Under the pieces are notes generated by a model. It saw only the letters and a list, made by a program, of their open reading frames with translations, did no database searches and had not been told where the DNA came from. A stretch of DNA of 31,566 nucleotides from NCBI GenBank assembly GCA_902768605.1, contig CACXLY010000017.1, forward strand, positions 1-31,566, read 5' to 3'. Positions 30,642 through 31,566 of this stretch are shown piece after piece; within the stretch, counting starts at the first letter, position 1, and every line of letters starts with the position of its first letter. The stretch is from an uncultured Bacteroidales bacterium (GTDB taxonomy: Bacteria > Bacteroidota > Bacteroidia > Bacteroidales > Bacteroidaceae). Made by a program: the position numbers and the translations under genes.

Positions 30642-31265
30642 ATGAAAGTCTTATTGATAAACGGAAGTCCTCGCAAAAATGGCAATACATTTGTTGCTCT
30701 GAGCGAGGCAGCTAAGACGCTGGAGCAGAATGGCATCGAGGCGGAAATCGTGCAGATAGGCGTGAAGCCTGTGCGCGGTTGCATAGCCTGCGGGCAGTGC
30801 CTGACAAAGCAGTTGGGGCGGTGCGTCTTCGACGACGACATCTGCAACCGCATCTCTGAGAAGCTCGACAGCACAGATGCCCTCATCATCGGCTCTCCTG
30901 TCTATTACGGACAGCCCAATGGCAGCGTGCTCTCACTCGTCCAGCGCATGTTCTTCTCGGCAGGGAAGAAGGTGCAGAACAAGCCTGCAGCAGCCGTTTG
31001 CGTGTGTCGCAGGGGTGGTGCAACCGCTGCTTTCGAGACCATGAACATGCCTTTCCAGATGATGAACATGCCCGTGGTCACTTCGCAGTACTGGAACATC
31101 GTCTATGGCCGCGAGGAAGGGCAGGCTGCGCTCGACAAAGAGGGCATGCAGACCATGCGGACCCTTGCAAACAACATGGCCTGGCTGCTGAAAAAGATTC
31201 ATGCCGACGGCAATCCCGACTATCCCGAGCGAGAAACATGGGAACCGATGCACTTCATCAGGTGA
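30642..31265 (+). CDS. Flavodoxin-family NAD(P)H oxidoreductase
   Basis: This 207-aa flavodoxin-fold protein has an FMN loop (INGSPRKNGNTFVA), a cysteine motif (RGCIACGQCLTKQLGRCVF) and the flavin-contact segment IIGSPVYYGQPNGSVLSLVQ. The C-terminal FETMNMPFQMMNMPVVTSQY segment resembles multimeric flavodoxin WrbA-type and iron-sulfur flavoprotein relatives. It is distantly similar to the upstream gene and may be a divergent paralogue. Separation by 90 bp of microsatellite does not preclude co-transcription. Confidence 0.85.
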   Translation: MKVLLINGSPRKNGNTFVALSEAAKTLEQNGIEAEIVQIGVKPVRGCIACGQCLTKQLGRCVFDDDICNRISEKLDSTDALIIGSPVYYGQPNGSVLSLVQRMFFSAGKKVQNKPAAAVCVCRRGGATAAFETMNMPFQMMNMPVVTSQYWNIVYGREEGQAALDKEGMQTMRTLANNMAWLLKKIHADGNPDYPERETWEPMHFIR

Positions 31266-31525
31266 AAAACATGAACTTTTAACGTGAGTTCGATGAAAAC
31301 CCAAGGACATATAATTTATGGTAATTCGTGGGCCATTAGTGGTAATTCTTCGGCTGTCGCCTCATGCGCAGGCGGAGCGTGTTTAATCTTCTGACATATA
31401 ACACTACTGTCCCGTTAAAGTGGACTAATTGTTCTTTGAAATCGCTGAAATAAAGTCTTTTACGAGTTTTTAAGGGTGCACGGATTTGAATTTGTACTTT
31501 TGCAGTCAAATTGAAAGGCTGCAAG
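31266..31525. other. Spacer with probable left end of an insertion sequence
   Basis: No gene is seen from 31266 to about 31400. The sequence CTACTGTCCCGTTAAAGTGG at about 31404-31423 has the form of an IS4-type terminal inverted repeat, and a TACTTTTG -7-like box occurs at 31495-31502 before the transposase start. The other IS end is outside the window, so the terminus is provisional. Confidence 0.45.
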
Positions 31526-31566
31526 ATGAACAAAGACAAATACGTATTCGCCCAATTGCTGGAGTA
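31526..31566 (+). mobile_element. Transposase 5' end, probable IS4 family, cut by the window edge
   Basis: Only 13 complete codons are present (MNKDKYVFAQLLE). This N-terminus is characteristic of a common Bacteroidetes IS4-family transposase with an N-terminal DUF4372 domain (M-N-x-x-K-Y-V-F-x-Q). The preceding 120 bp with the putative inverted repeat and promoter fit an IS left end. The remainder of the gene lies beyond the window, so intactness cannot be judged. Confidence 0.6.

Overview
The window comes from a Bacteroidota chromosome, most likely a Bacteroidales gut or rumen organism close to Prevotella. Three things point there. Promoters are of the Bacteroidota type (-33 TTTG, about 19-20 bp, -7 TAnnTTTG) and Shine-Dalgarno sequences are lacking. 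The gene content is typical of the group: GH92/GH125 mannosidases, a T9SS-type C-terminal domain, a mannose phosphate isomerase/ROK/MFS operon, Dabb and DUF4956 proteins, and an ECF sigma/anti-sigma pair. Coding DNA is fairly GC-rich while spacers are AT-rich. The species call is inference. I see no rRNA, tRNA or CRISPR array.

Layout. 1-6701: a 22-bp tandem array, then a + strand cluster of GH92 alpha-mannosidase, GH125 exo-alpha-1,6-mannosidase and a transglutaminase-fold lipoprotein. 6702-13230: an oligosaccharide flippase (-), rhaD (+), exonuclease III (-), a ResB/CcsA cytochrome c maturation pair and an outer-membrane barrel. 13231-14986: repeats, a Dabb protein and rfbA. 14991-19119 (-): a five-gene operon of VTC-domain polyphosphate polymerase, DUF4956 membrane protein, DUF2490 barrel, small T9SS-type protein and Cthe_2159-like carbohydrate-binding protein. 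19261-21671: frr, rsgA and argB. 21824-22794: an ECF sigma factor and its membrane partner. 22795-23605: an 800-bp gene-free block of repeats. 23606-27804 (-): the manA/ROK/MFS mannose operon. 27998-31265: glutathione peroxidase, a CDF metal transporter, a 60-aa cysteine protein and two FMN flavoproteins. 31526 to the end: the first codons of a transposase.

Themes. The mannosidases at the left end release mannose, and the operon at 23.6-27.8 kb can import, phosphorylate and isomerise it, so the two loci plausibly form one pathway although 20 kb apart. The VTC/DUF4956/Cthe_2159 operon is the best candidate for a poorly described system, probably cell-surface and polyphosphate-linked.

The most striking feature is the repeats. 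(a) 75-80-bp palindromic elements built on CCCCTTTAAGGGG-like cores lie in frame inside four protein genes; one pair, 18 kb apart, is nearly identical over its right half and is read in opposite orientations. (b) Arrays with an exact 22-bp period occur at four places, one of them organised into 66-bp higher-order units. (c) Short 7-, 8- or 9-bp tandem repeats fill many spacers; they contain the start codons of two genes, supply the last codons of argB and sit inside the sigma factor gene.
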